Positions 42,906 through 52,148 of a stretch of DNA of 64,000 nt are shown one piece after another. The translations under genes and the position numbers were made by a program. The stretch comes from Lachnoanaerobaculum sanguinis (GTDB taxonomy: Bacteria; Bacillota; Clostridia; Lachnospirales; Lachnospiraceae): assembly GCF_033242365.1 (NCBI RefSeq), contig NZ_BTHK01000014.1, positions 1 to 64,000 on the forward strand. Direction: 5' to 3'. The notes beneath the pieces were generated by a model that saw only the letters and a program-made list of their open reading frames with translations, did no database searches and was not told the DNA's origin. Positions within the stretch are counted from its first letter, which is position 1, and each line of letters begins with the position of its first letter.

Positions 42906-44765
42906 TCAATCCTCTCTCTGAAATAAAGTAAATACCGATAATAAATCATATTCCGGATGGCAGGTGTCAAACTTTTCACCTATTATGATTTTCCAATCAT
43001 CTATCAAACATGGATGTGTCTTTAGGTTCTCATCCTTCTTTTCACCATACTTAAAGTTCATAGCATAATAGCTGTTACACCATCTCTTATGTTCAAGCCT
43101 TGATAAGAAATCAAGTACAGGAGCATTCTTTAGATATTCACAAAACTTTTTCTTGAACTCTTCATTATCAACTTTTCTGATTTCCTGCAGTGCACTGAAT
43201 TCTTCAAACTTTAAATTCAGATAAGCTTTTATCTCATCCTCAGATTTATCCGAAAATATCTTTCTTACTATCTCTTCCTTTACCCTGTCATGTGCGGCAG
43301 ATAATCTTGAAGATGTCTTCTTCACATATGAGAGCTCATTCCATTTCTGTCCATCTCCCATACCTGCTGCCGCTGAAGATATGTTATAGCTGTCATTAAA
43401 CTGCTTTGCTCTCTTATCAAGTGCCGCCCTTATCATAACATCTTCTGTCATAATCTGCGAAACATCTCCGAAAATTTTTATATTATCATTATTTTTAGGT
43501 AATACATAACTTAAATCTATATTTGATACATTTCTTATTATCTTCGGAACACCTTCAAAATACCTGTTTAAAAGCTTCAAATTTTTAAGACTCTTAACTA
43601 CATCTTCGTTCATCAAAAAAATAAGAGACAGATCCTTTTCGCTTTTTATACTTTTAAGATAATCATACATCATATTTCTTTCAGAGCTGAGACTCATTAT
43701 CTGTATATCCAAAGAATTATTTAAGCCCTCATTGTCCACCAGGAGCTCTTTCATCTTCCTGTCCGCATCCCTGTCTATGATGCTTACCCTTGTATTTTCC
43801 TTTAACGACATGGTCATATCGTTTGAAATAAACTTTAATAATGTAGAAGTCAGCTCATTTATACCTATTATTAAAATATGCATCCTTTTGATATTTTCAT
43901 CAATCAGCTCAGGAGTCACTGCATCACCTATACCGGAGAGGGCCTCTACATTATTTGATATACTTTTGCTTACACATTTATCCGATATAAGCATTCTTAC
44001 AGTCAGATCTCTCTCATCAAAATGTACGGTATCTATATTTTTAAGACTCTCTTCTTTTTTTCTTTCCTGAGCTATCATATCTTCTATATATGAGGACACT
44101 GTTTTTGACTCACATTTTACATAGCAGGTAATATGTCTTTGAGGTTTTATTCTCTTTATAACATTTGTGTACAGGGCATAATTTTCAAGATCCGCATCGG
44201 CACAAAAAAACATATACTTTGCCTTATTTATATTAAGTGCGGCAAAAAGCTCTCTTATCTCATTTCTGTCACTGTTTTCAAACTCCGTCTGATAAACGGC
44301 AATTCCCTTTTTCTCATACTTGTTTTTCATATTGTCATCTATGAAATTCTTTGAAATAAGTGATATCTTATATGAACTTTTTTCATCTATAAGATTATTT
44401 ATCAATGTTTCACCCATAAGAGAGTTCTCAAATACCAAAATATGATTTCTGCTTATCTTATTTACAACTATGTTTTTCATATGTAAAAGAGTATTTGAAA
44501 TTTTGGTAAATACAAAAGTGGACGTAAGTATCGGTGCAGTCCATTTTGCAATCTCATAGAAAATATTTGTCTTATCACTCGGTGAAATCGGAGGTGCAAA
44601 TAAAAACAGTTTTATGATACCGTATAATACGGCAGAGATCAGTTGGAAAGGATCGTCTATCTTTGCACTGTAATATTCATACATGCCTTGAAATCCGAAA
44701 AGAATTGTCATAACAAGTATGACAAGATATATTTTCTTTTTGTAATAGGTTTTATTTTCTCTCAT
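42906..44765 (-). CDS. membrane TrkA-N/RCK-like protein with RyR domain
   Basis: A 619-residue protein. Two or three membrane helices occupy about 12-30, 41-58 and 70-90; no potassium-channel selectivity motif (TxGYG) is seen. Two Rossmann-like segments resemble TrkA-N/RCK repeats (HILVFENSLMGETLINNLI at about 108; MHILIIGINELTSTLL at about 295). The C-terminal part is a RyR domain: WNELSYVKKTSSRLSAAH (about 475-492) and LEHKRWCNSYYAMNF...YGEKKDENLKTHPCLIDDW (about 557-591), the conserved core. GGTGG precedes the ATG. It is followed at two bases by the TIR-propeller gene. Prokaryotic RyR domains have been proposed to bind nucleotides in conflict-type signalling systems; whether this is a channel is unknown. 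Confidence 0.84.
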   Translation of the reverse strand: MRENKTYYKKKIYLVILVMTILFGFQGMYEYYSAKIDDPFQLISAVLYGIIKLFLFAPPISPSDKTNIFYEIAKWTAPILTSTFVFTKISNTLLHMKNIVVNKISRNHILVFENSLMGETLINNLIDEKSSYKISLISKNFIDDNMKNKYEKKGIAVYQTEFENSDRNEIRELFAALNINKAKYMFFCADADLENYALYTNVIKRIKPQRHITCYVKCESKTVSSYIEDMIAQERKKEESLKNIDTVHFDERDLTVRMLISDKCVSKSISNNVEALSGIGDAVTPELIDENIKRMHILIIGINELTSTLLKFISNDMTMSLKENTRVSIIDRDADRKMKELLVDNEGLNNSLDIQIMSLSSERNMMYDYLKSIKSEKDLSLIFLMNEDVVKSLKNLKLLNRYFEGVPKIIRNVSNIDLSYVLPKNNDNIKIFGDVSQIMTEDVMIRAALDKRAKQFNDSYNISSAAAGMGDGQKWNELSYVKKTSSRLSAAHDRVKEEIVRKIFSDKSEDEIKAYLNLKFEEFSALQEIRKVDNEEFKKKFCEYLKNAPVLDFLSRLEHKRWCNSYYAMNFKYGEKKDENLKTHPCLIDDWKIIIGEKFDTCHPEYDLLSVFTLFQRED

Positions 44766-44796
44766 ACTACCACCTTTTTTAGTTGTTAAACCTTAT

Positions 44797-44847
44797 AAAA
44801 ATGTAAGGCATCGCACTAATTATATCTTATCAGTGCAATGCCTTACA
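44797..44847 (-). terminator. terminator of galT
   Basis: TGTAAGGCAT-C-GCACT (44802-44817) and AGTGC-A-ATGCCTTACA (44832-44847) form a long stem; on the minus strand TTTTTA follows. It separates galT from the RyR/TIR pair. Confidence 0.87.
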
Positions 44848-44894
44848 ACTATAGTTTATAACAACAAACTTAATGATTTATAAAGTATTCCGGA

Positions 44895-46382
44895 TTATAA
44901 AGTTTTTACAAATCTGTCAAAAGCTTCCTGACCTTCACTCGTTCTCTTATAAACACCCGCACATTCCAAAACCTTTACAAAAACTTTGCTGATTTCATCC
45001 TGTACAATACCGTGAATATTTTCGGAATTGATATCATATTTATCAATCCAGCCGTCTACCCAGTCCGCATGCTTTTCCAATTCTTCACTGCTTCTTAAAT
45101 CCTTTTTTGAAAGAATATACTCCTCAAGTAGTGCCATTTCTTTTTTAAGTCTTGCAGGAAGTACCGCAAGTCCCATTACTTCAATAAGACCTATATTCTC
45201 CTTCTTGATATGATGAAGATCCGCACTTGGATGATATACACCCCATGGGCTTTCATCAGTTGTGATATTATTTCTAAGTACAAGATCTATCTCATACAAA
45301 TCTCCATTCATTCTTGCAATCGGTGTAATGATATTATGAGGAGTGCCGTCAGTTTCTGCAAATACAAATGCATCCTTATCGGTATAAGCCCTCCAGCTTG
45401 ATAAAATATGATCGGAAGCCTCCACAATCCTGTCTATATCCTTACCTTGAAGTCTGATAACGGACATAGGCCATTTTACAATACCGGCTCTAATATCCTC
45501 ATATCCCGGAATCACAAAATTTCTGTCATACCCCGCCTTTGCCATAGCAAACACATAGCCGCCGCCCTGGAAATGATCATGGCTTAAAATAGAGCCTCCC
45601 ACTATAGGAAGATCCGCATTTGATCCTGCAGTATAATGCGGAAACAGCTTTACAAACTCTAAAAGCTTTTTAAATACCGCCTTATCTATCTTCATAGGTT
45701 TGTGCTGTTTATTAAATATTATACAATGTTCATTGTAATACACATATGGTGAGTACTGTAAAAAATAATCCTCTCCGTCAAGAGAGATAGGAATTAATAT
45801 AAGATTCTGTCTTGCCGGATGTGAGAAATGTCCTGCATATCCCTCATTTTCCATACAAAGCAAACAGCTTGGATATCCTGATTTCTTTGCCTGTCCGGCT
45901 TTGGCTATATCTCTCGGATCCTTTTCAGGCTTTGAAAGATTAATAGTAATATCTATAGGTCCGTACTCCGTTTCGGTAACCCATTTTTCATCCTTTGCAA
46001 TTCTGTCTGTACGTATATAATTTGTTCTCTTGCTGAATTTATAATAAAAGTCTGTAGCAAGTTTACTGCTTATATGATATATCTCTTTAAACATTCTTCT
46101 TACAGTTGAAGGCATAGGAGTAAGCTGTCCCATAATTTTTGTATCAAAAAGATCTGTCATTGTTACGGTATCATCCTCAATAATACCGTTTTCATAGGCA
46201 AACTTACACATATCTGAGAGTATATCCACAAGCGCTCTTTCTTCAGTCACCTCTTCTTCTTCAAACTCTATCTGACCGAAAAGATCCAGCAATCGGTTTG
46301 TAATATATACTCTGTCATCTTCATCCACAAGATACTCACGCATACCGTAAGCCATAAGTTCATTGATAAGCCTGTTAATCAT
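44895..46382 (-). CDS. galT: UDP-glucose-hexose-1-phosphate uridylyltransferase, Firmicute type
   Basis: Leloir pathway enzyme exchanging UMP between UDP-glucose and galactose-1-phosphate. The start is placed at ATG 46382 (MINRLINELM), which has AGGGAG seven bases upstream; an in-frame GTG 45 bases earlier has none. Length 495, matching the long GalT class II of Firmicutes rather than the 350-residue E. coli type. Motifs include FKEIYHISSKLATDFYYKFS, the SHPARQNLILIPI strand, and the active-site region GGSILSHDHFQGG with the HxH pair, then PHNIITPIARM. No galK or galE is adjacent. A candidate promoter TTGCAA-N17-GATAAT lies at 46439-46467 on the minus strand. Confidence 0.93.
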   Translation of the reverse strand: MINRLINELMAYGMREYLVDEDDRVYITNRLLDLFGQIEFEEEEVTEERALVDILSDMCKFAYENGIIEDDTVTMTDLFDTKIMGQLTPMPSTVRRMFKEIYHISSKLATDFYYKFSKRTNYIRTDRIAKDEKWVTETEYGPIDITINLSKPEKDPRDIAKAGQAKKSGYPSCLLCMENEGYAGHFSHPARQNLILIPISLDGEDYFLQYSPYVYYNEHCIIFNKQHKPMKIDKAVFKKLLEFVKLFPHYTAGSNADLPIVGGSILSHDHFQGGGYVFAMAKAGYDRNFVIPGYEDIRAGIVKWPMSVIRLQGKDIDRIVEASDHILSSWRAYTDKDAFVFAETDGTPHNIITPIARMNGDLYEIDLVLRNNITTDESPWGVYHPSADLHHIKKENIGLIEVMGLAVLPARLKKEMALLEEYILSKKDLRSSEELEKHADWVDGWIDKYDINSENIHGIVQDEISKVFVKVLECAGVYKRTSEGQEAFDRFVKTL

Positions 46383-46555
46383 TTTTTTGCTCCCTAAACC
46401 AATTCTTTGTTTTTTCACATGTAACACTCTGCAATTTAATTATCAATCAAGAAATCCACAATTGCAATAGATAAAAATTGCATTACTAACGAAAATTTAT
46501 TCTTTTTTAATAAAGGGCTGTTGACAAACATTTGCATTTGCAGCAGTCCATATCT

Positions 46556-47113
46556 TTATTGAAATATTATATTGTAGAACAGATTCAATACTCCCGAAAG
46601 AAGCATTACCGATATAGGATTCTTATTATACTTTACAAAAAGTACCAAAGATATACCGAATATAAAAACCATATGTAGCCTGATATCATCTATTTTAAAT
46701 CCGTTCAATCCGAAGGCTGACTGTAATATCTTTATTCCCGATATTGCAATCAAAACCACCACAGCCGGTCTTAATACGGAAAGTATTGTTTGCAGTATTG
46801 TGAGCTTTTTATATTTCATATACATCCATGAAAGAAAAATAAGCAGTACGCTTGACGGAAGTATACAACCGAAAGTGGCAACTATTGCACCCGGTATACC
46901 GCCTATTCTGCTACCTACAAAGGTAGCCGAATTTACTGCAATAGGACCCGGTGTCATCTGAGATATGGTGATGAGATCTGTAAACTCCTCAGGTGTAAGC
47001 CAATGATATGCATCCACCACTTCACTTTGAATAATAGGCATTGCCGCATAACCTCCACCAAAACTGAAGGCGCCTATTTTTAAAAAACTTATAAACAATT
47101 TTAGGTAAATCAT
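46556..47113 (-). CDS. chromate transporter half, ChrA domain (second)
   Basis: A 185-residue single-domain CHR protein with about six hydrophobic segments. Family motifs: the FGGGYAAMPIIQSEVVD segment at about 19-36, then the QMTPGPIAVNSATFVG loop. Short CHR proteins occur as pairs that together form the exporter of chromate or related oxyanions. Its start overlaps the stop of the other half by four bases (ATGA). Proton-coupled chromate/sulphate exchange is known for long ChrA; for short pairs in gut and oral Firmicutes the substrate is not settled. A weak hairpin downstream (46510-46555) may be the operon terminator. Confidence 0.86.
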   Translation of the reverse strand: MIYLKLFISFLKIGAFSFGGGYAAMPIIQSEVVDAYHWLTPEEFTDLITISQMTPGPIAVNSATFVGSRIGGIPGAIVATFGCILPSSVLLIFLSWMYMKYKKLTILQTILSVLRPAVVVLIAISGIKILQSAFGLNGFKIDDIRLHMVFIFGISLVLFVKYNKNPISVMLLSGVLNLFYNIIFQ

Positions 47114-47670
47114 TTACTTTTCTCCACATTTTTTGATATAAAGGTCTTTATAATTCCAACCAAAATGCAAATTAATATAATATATATCACGTTAACTTTA
47201 AAATAAAAATTCAAAACAAAGGCAGCCAACATTATAAGGATATTAAAAAAGCCTTTCTTTACTACACCTACCCCCATCTGAAAACTTACAGAAGCAATTA
47301 CCGCACCCACTCCCGATTGCATACCTTCAAGCATAAAAGCAATATATCTGTTTTCTCTAAACAAAATATAAAACATGGATATAATAGAAATTATTAAAAA
47401 AGGAGGAATGACAGTGGCGACTATTGCCACAATAACTCCTAAAATTCCTGCAATCTTATATCCGACCACTATGGCTCCGTTTACTGCAATTGCTCCCGGT
47501 GCCGACTGTGCAATAGCTACCAAATCAAGCATCTCATCATTTTCTATCCAATGATACTCATCAACAAACTTTTTCTTCATCAAAGTAACTATGACATAGC
47601 CGCCACCAAAGGTGAATGCACTCAAATAAAGAGTTGAAATAAAAAGCTTAATGAGAATTTTCCTATTCAT
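47110..47670 (-). CDS. chromate transporter half, ChrA domain (first)
   Basis: A 186-residue single-domain CHR protein, partner of the gene after it. Motifs: FTFGGGYVIVTLMKKKFVDEYHWI and IAQSAPGAIAVNGAIVVG. The pair differ in sequence, as heterodimeric short CHR proteins do, with opposite expected topology. The start overlaps the stop of the aldo/keto reductase gene by eight bases, so the pair is translated as part of a four-gene operon with DUF1275 and the reductase. Confidence 0.86.
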   Translation of the reverse strand: MNRKILIKLFISTLYLSAFTFGGGYVIVTLMKKKFVDEYHWIENDEMLDLVAIAQSAPGAIAVNGAIVVGYKIAGILGVIVAIVATVIPPFLIISIISMFYILFRENRYIAFMLEGMQSGVGAVIASVSFQMGVGVVKKGFFNILIMLAAFVLNFYFKVNVIYIILICILVGIIKTFISKNVEKSK

Positions 47671-48661
47671 ATGCTTTTACGATTTCATCTATCTTTTTTA
47701 ATTCTTCTTCGCTGAATGAAGTATTTTCTACAGATGCAATATTATCAAGTACCTGTGAAGGTTTGGATGCACCTATAAGTACCGATGTAATAACATCATC
47801 CTTAAGTACCCATGAAAGTGCCATCTGTGCAAGACTTTGATTTCTCTCTTTTGCGATATCATTTAATTTTCTTATAGCTTCCATTTTCTTCTCCGTAAGA
47901 TTATTTTCATTTAAAAATCTTCCGTCAGTTGCTACTCTGCTGTCACTTGGTATACCGTTAAGATATCTGTCACTCAAAAGTCCCTGCGCCAAAGGACTGA
48001 AAGACATAATGCCCTTCTTTAATTTGCCTGCCATATCTTTTAAGCCGTTATTTTCAATAGTTCTGTCAAAGATTGAATATCTGTTTTGATTTATTATAAA
48101 AGGAACTTTAAGCTCATCCAAAATCTTTGCAGCCTGCTCCAAAGTTTCTCCGTCATAGTTTGAAATTCCGACATATAATGCCTTACCGCTGTTTACTATC
48201 TGCGCCAAAGCACCACAGGTCTCCTCAAGCGGTGTATTCTTATCCATTCTGTGGTGATAGAATATATCCACATATTCAAGTCCCATTCTCTTTAAACTCT
48301 GATCTATACTTGCTATCAAATACTTTCTGCTGCCGAAATCTCCGTAAGGACCGTCCCACATCGTATATCCGGCCTTTGTACTGATAATCATCTCGTCTCT
48401 GTACTTTCCGAAATCCTCTTTTAATATAATTCCGAAATTCTTTTCGGCACTTCCGGGTGCCGGACCATAGTTGTTTGCAAGATCAAAATGAGTGATACCG
48501 TTGTCAAAAGCTGTAAACAAAATATCCTTCATACTTTCAAGATTGGAATGGTCTCCAAAATTATGCCAGAGTCCAAGAGATACCAACGGCAATTTTAATC
48601 CGCTGTTACCACAATAAGCATATTTCATTTTCTCATATCTGTCTTCCTTTGCAAAATACAT
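47663..48661 (-). CDS. aldo/keto reductase (YghZ/Gpr-like)
   Basis: A 332-residue NADPH-dependent TIM-barrel oxidoreductase of the AKR14/YghZ-like group, reducing aldehydes such as glyceraldehyde phosphate or methylglyoxal. Visible: NYGPAPGSAEKNFG near residue 66 with the catalytic Tyr, STKAGYTMW with the catalytic Lys, YYHHRMDKNTP-like region with the His, and the C-terminal NADP-binding VLIGASKPSQVLDN. ATG at 48661 is chosen since GAAAGGGG lies upstream; the in-frame TTG earlier is less likely. It is the second gene of the DUF1275-AKR-chrA-chrA operon. Confidence 0.92.
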   Translation of the reverse strand: MYFAKEDRYEKMKYAYCGNSGLKLPLVSLGLWHNFGDHSNLESMKDILFTAFDNGITHFDLANNYGPAPGSAEKNFGIILKEDFGKYRDEMIISTKAGYTMWDGPYGDFGSRKYLIASIDQSLKRMGLEYVDIFYHHRMDKNTPLEETCGALAQIVNSGKALYVGISNYDGETLEQAAKILDELKVPFIINQNRYSIFDRTIENNGLKDMAGKLKKGIMSFSPLAQGLLSDRYLNGIPSDSRVATDGRFLNENNLTEKKMEAIRKLNDIAKERNQSLAQMALSWVLKDDVITSVLIGASKPSQVLDNIASVENTSFSEEELKKIDEIVKAYE

Positions 48662-48679
48662 AAAAACCCCTTTCAAATA

Positions 48680-49339
48680 TCAATTTTCAAATTCCTTGAA
48701 CATCATTAAAAAAATCATTGTAAGCATTCCTGCCGCAATCAAAATAGCCTTTTCATTAAAAAGCCCTACTGCAAAATATCCTAAAGCGGTACCGGCTATA
48801 AATATCAATATACATATATAATAATATAAACCCTTTTCTAAAGAAAATTTGTCACCGGTACTGATTCCACGATAAAGATTCTGTGTTCCGCTCTTTAAAT
48901 TTCCGGTACACATTGTAGTTGCTATTACAACATCTCTAATTTTAGGGAATGTGGCAAACTGCACTCCCGATACCAAAGATATTATGGAATTGGCAATTTG
49001 GTTCATATCCTGCGGCAAAAATGCCACAACTATAAATGCTGCTATTTCAAGCAGTAAAGGAATCTGCCTCCAATGTATCATATCAATTTTTTCTTTTCTA
49101 CGCTTTATTATTTCAGATATAGCCACTCCTATGGCAAAGGATGTTATAGGTATAATATAATTTACCGATTCTAAAAACTTTCCTTCACATATCTTTATTG
49201 TCATCAGTATAATATTACCTGTCTCGGCATTGGCAAAAACCTTTCCACGGTTTATATATGAATAAGCATCCATAAAGCCTCCGGAAAGTGCCAAGAACAA
49301 CCCGACCGTTATGGACTCTGAAGTCTGCCATCTTTTCAT
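48680..49339 (-). CDS. DUF1275 (YoaK-family) membrane protein
   Basis: A 219-residue protein with six predicted membrane helices. Family features: the N-terminal GFMDAYSYINRGKVFANAETGNIILM block (conserved Asp, Tyr and the Gly-Asn pair) and the central FPKIRDVVIATTMCTGNLKS block. The function of the DUF1275/YoaK family is not established; it looks like a small transporter. It is the first gene of the operon leading to the aldo/keto reductase and the chromate transporter pair; the next gene begins 18 bases after its stop. Confidence 0.87.
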   Translation of the reverse strand: MKRWQTSESITVGLFLALSGGFMDAYSYINRGKVFANAETGNIILMTIKICEGKFLESVNYIIPITSFAIGVAISEIIKRRKEKIDMIHWRQIPLLLEIAAFIVVAFLPQDMNQIANSIISLVSGVQFATFPKIRDVVIATTMCTGNLKSGTQNLYRGISTGDKFSLEKGLYYYICILIFIAGTALGYFAVGLFNEKAILIAAGMLTMIFLMMFKEFEN

Positions 49340-49404
49340 TTTATCCCTCTTAATCTAAAAGAATACCTTTTTATTTTAAACCATTACATCGATAAATTAA
49401 AGCA

Positions 49405-49444
49405 ATAAAAAAAGTATAGCCTATATTTTTATATAAACTATACT
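49405..49444 (-). terminator. terminator after lipoprotein gene 1
   Basis: AGTATAG (49413-49419) and CTATACT (49438-49444); on the minus strand TTTTTTT follows. It ends the lipoprotein array on its downstream side. Confidence 0.82.
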
Positions 49445-49452
49445 CTTAAAAT

Positions 49453-50181
49453 TTACTTCAATGATGTAAATGCATCCAAAGCCTTTTGTGCTTTTTCTTC
49501 AGAAGTACTGCTCGCTGTAATAATTGCCATGAAGTTTCCCGACTTTATATAAATCTGCTTTCTGTACACGGTATAATCACCGCTTGTATCCGTAGCACTC
49601 ATTGCTATGGTTTCTCTACCGTTAAACATTGCCTTGGCACTCTCCACACTGACATTTACCATACCTGAAGCTTTGTACTGCTCCTGGAGTTTGGCCACAA
49701 CATTTTCCAATTCGGTTTCAGTCTCAAAAGGTGTACCCATCTTTTCTATGACAACATTTACATTGCTGACTCCGGTACCGTTCTCACTGGTAGCGTATAA
49801 ATCCATATATATACTTTCATCCGCTTCTTCCTGTGTCATACCGGCTTGCTTTATAAAAATATCTCTCATCTGAGCGATATTATCTCTGCTTTCCATCTTG
49901 TAATTATTTGCAGGCGCATCAAACCTGATATTGAAAACTTCATTTGTATATACTGAATCTTCTTTTCTGCCTCTGTAATATTGTATATCATCTTCGGCAT
50001 GTGTCTCTTCCTGTATGACTTCAGCCTGTGTGGTAGTCTCCTCTGTAGTGGGTACTTCGGTAGTACTTTCTACTACAGTTGTTTCCGCCTGTGAGGCAGT
50101 TGTCTCGGCATTAGTTTTGCCGCTACAGGCAGTCATCATAACCGATAAAAATAATATAGGTATAAAAATATTTTTCTTCAT
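49453..50181 (-). CDS. single-domain lipoprotein of the local family (member 1)
   Basis: A 242-residue lipoprotein; start at ATG 50181 (MKKNIFIPI) with GGAG eight bases upstream. The lipobox VMMTAC gives a lipidated Cys near residue 19. An 80-residue Thr/Glu/Ser-rich linker follows. The domain (about 85-240) begins with SVYTNEVFNIRFDAP and ends in SEEKAQKALDAFTSLK. It belongs to the family expanded at 51493-58721, but is the most diverged copy: it has Pro after FDA and a NYKM continuation. Length and style resemble PsbP/DcrB-type lipoproteins; this fold match is an inference. It has its own gap upstream (139 bases) and a strong terminator. Confidence 0.75.
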   Translation of the reverse strand: MKKNIFIPILFLSVMMTACSGKTNAETTASQAETTVVESTTEVPTTEETTTQAEVIQEETHAEDDIQYYRGRKEDSVYTNEVFNIRFDAPANNYKMESRDNIAQMRDIFIKQAGMTQEEADESIYMDLYATSENGTGVSNVNVVIEKMGTPFETETELENVVAKLQEQYKASGMVNVSVESAKAMFNGRETIAMSATDTSGDYTVYRKQIYIKSGNFMAIITASSTSEEKAQKALDAFTSLK

Positions 50182-50319
50182 TGTCATCACTCCGTGTAAT
50201 AAATAATTCCCGAGTATTCTAGAATCCATCTGTGACTAAATTCTGATAAGATATTACAACAATGTGATTAAAATGTAAATATTTTTTTAAACCCTCTTCT
50301 CTAATCATTAATAATTAGC

Positions 50320-51480
50320 CTAATTCTTTTTATATAAAGGCTCTTGTTTCATCATATTACTTGCAAAATCTGCCTGTTTTAAAGTGGCAAAATCCAGATA
50401 TACCACTTCTCTAAGAAGATCTCTGCAACTCTCATAAACACTCTTATAGTATTTTCTGACATCTTCATCATCTATATCCATTATTATAAGATATGATTTT
50501 GTACCTGTCTCATCCACCCTAAGCATCATGTCTATTAATTTTATCTCACTATGAGCATTTCCAAAGGCAATCAATCTCTTTTTTATAGCTGATACTTCTT
50601 CATTATCTGAGGGATATACCAAAAGATTTTCCTCTCCGCCTTTTGTAACCTTTTTTTCTATAACTGCCTCTCCAAATTGGCTTTGATACCCCGGTGAATT
50701 AACTATACGGTTGATACTTTCCTGATTCATATAAAAAGACTTAGGACCGTAAGGATTAATAATAAATCCACCGTCATTCTTTAAACATCCCAAAATATCC
50801 GGGAATCTTACAATGATTGTTTCCTGTTTCCAATTTGCAGGTCCTTTATCCGCCCAATTTTTCAAAGCAGTCCAGTCTGTAAATACCGGAAGTGCAGTTA
50901 CTCCACCTTCAAGATTTATACCGTAAATATTTATTTTTGTATCTTTTTTTAAAACAGTCTCTCCGCTGCCCTTAAAATCTCCCGACATATGTATGGGCAA
51001 CAGATAATGTGCACTTACCATCTCACGGAAAAATAGATTTACAAAATCTTCATCCTTATAGTAATTATCATATTCATATAGAAGTCCAAGTATATATGGA
51101 TTTTCCACCGCCTTATTCACATCGGATTCTATCTGAAATTCTATATTTGTAAGTAAAGCGTATTTAAAATCATCCGACTCGTCTATATGTTCAAACCATA
51201 TATTTGCATATGAATCTTTTATTACTTCCAAATCATTTCCTGCACCGTCTGTAATCTTTGCAATTTTAAGATGAGATACTTTACCGCTTTTAAAAAGTAC
51301 GGTTACTTCCTCTTTACTTACCGTACCGTGCACATATCCTTCAAGTACTATACTTCCCGTATCTTTACAGCTCTTTACCAACATGGTAAATCTGTTTTTA
51401 ACTGTTTCAACCGATTTATTTTCTTTATTATCAATACTTTTTTTAGATGAAAAAGCATCTTTTATTTTATTCCAAAACAT
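50320..51480 (-). CDS. SseB-like protein (enhanced serine sensitivity family)
   Basis: A 386-residue soluble protein, no signal peptide. Residues about 28-90 form a beta-barrel-like module (GSIVLEGYVHGTVSKEEVTVLFKSG) reminiscent of translation-factor domain 2. Residues about 130-260 match the SseB N-terminal domain (ALPVFTDWTALKNWA; GGFIINPYG), and residues about 265-380 the SseB C-terminal domain (IKLIDMMLRVDETGTKSYLIIMDID). SseB proteins are linked to serine sensitivity and, in some bacteria, to secretion-system regulation; the real function is unclear. It begins 12 bases after lipoprotein 2 ends, so it is in that operon, the one cytosolic member of the array. Confidence 0.72.
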   Translation of the reverse strand: MFWNKIKDAFSSKKSIDNKENKSVETVKNRFTMLVKSCKDTGSIVLEGYVHGTVSKEEVTVLFKSGKVSHLKIAKITDGAGNDLEVIKDSYANIWFEHIDESDDFKYALLTNIEFQIESDVNKAVENPYILGLLYEYDNYYKDEDFVNLFFREMVSAHYLLPIHMSGDFKGSGETVLKKDTKINIYGINLEGGVTALPVFTDWTALKNWADKGPANWKQETIIVRFPDILGCLKNDGGFIINPYGPKSFYMNQESINRIVNSPGYQSQFGEAVIEKKVTKGGEENLLVYPSDNEEVSAIKKRLIAFGNAHSEIKLIDMMLRVDETGTKSYLIIMDIDDEDVRKYYKSVYESCRDLLREVVYLDFATLKQADFASNMMKQEPLYKKN

Positions 51481-51492
51481 ATATACTCCAAG

Positions 51493-52128
51493 TTACTGCG
51501 CTTTTGTAAAGGCGTTCAAACAGTCTTTAACAACCTTTTCGTCTTTAGCATTTATAACTATAACTGATACATCCTTTCCCGACTCTAAAAACACCTGTGT
51601 ATGATACTGTGTAACACCGTTTGCGGTTAACTTTGCATTTATACAAGGAGCATCCTGACCCAAAAATTTTATAGTTGTACTTTCCGCCTTAATATCTCCC
51701 GCACCCTCATTATCCTTATTGATTTTCGCTATATTTCCGTCTATATATGCCTTTAAATCCGAGGTTATATTTACAAGTCCGAATAATACAGAGCTGCTGT
51801 TTGCAGTGTCATGTGCATACATTTTTAATGTATCATCATGTGTCTTTTTTTGCATATCACTAAGATCCTCGGTACTTACCATCTCCATATTTACAGACTT
51901 AGCATCAAACTTTATATTAAACACTTTATTGGTATATATACTGCCGTCATATGTACCGTTCATATCTTCATTGTTTGCGCGCTCAGCAGTGCTTTCTACA
52001 GTACTTGCAACAGGACTCTCTGTCTTACTTTCAGCTTTGTTATCGGCCTTGTTACCTCCACAAGCAGTTATGGAAAGAGCAGACAAAACTACAATACCCG
52101 CCATTATAAGTTTAATATTCTTCTTCAT
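51493..52128 (-). CDS. single-domain lipoprotein of the local family (member 2)
   Basis: A 211-residue lipoprotein; start at ATG 52128 with AAAGGAGG upstream. Lipobox LSITAC gives lipidated Cys near 21. A Glu/Ser/Thr-rich linker (about 25-60) leads to one family domain beginning SIYTNKVFNIKFDAKSVNMEM and ending VVKDCLNAFTKAQ. The internal segment VTQYHTQVFLESGKDVSVIVIN shows the usual pattern of exposed strands. It begins 20 bases after lipoprotein 3 and runs into the SseB gene. Function unknown. Confidence 0.76.
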   Translation of the reverse strand: MKKNIKLIMAGIVVLSALSITACGGNKADNKAESKTESPVASTVESTAERANNEDMNGTYDGSIYTNKVFNIKFDAKSVNMEMVSTEDLSDMQKKTHDDTLKMYAHDTANSSSVLFGLVNITSDLKAYIDGNIAKINKDNEGAGDIKAESTTIKFLGQDAPCINAKLTANGVTQYHTQVFLESGKDVSVIVINAKDEKVVKDCLNAFTKAQ

Positions 52129-52148
52129 TTTTCCTCCTTTATAAACAC

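Noticed and set aside
42906..44765. Reading the TrkA-N/RyR protein as a potassium channel.
   Set aside because: It has membrane helices and Rossmann segments but no selectivity-filter motif, so a channel function is not claimed.
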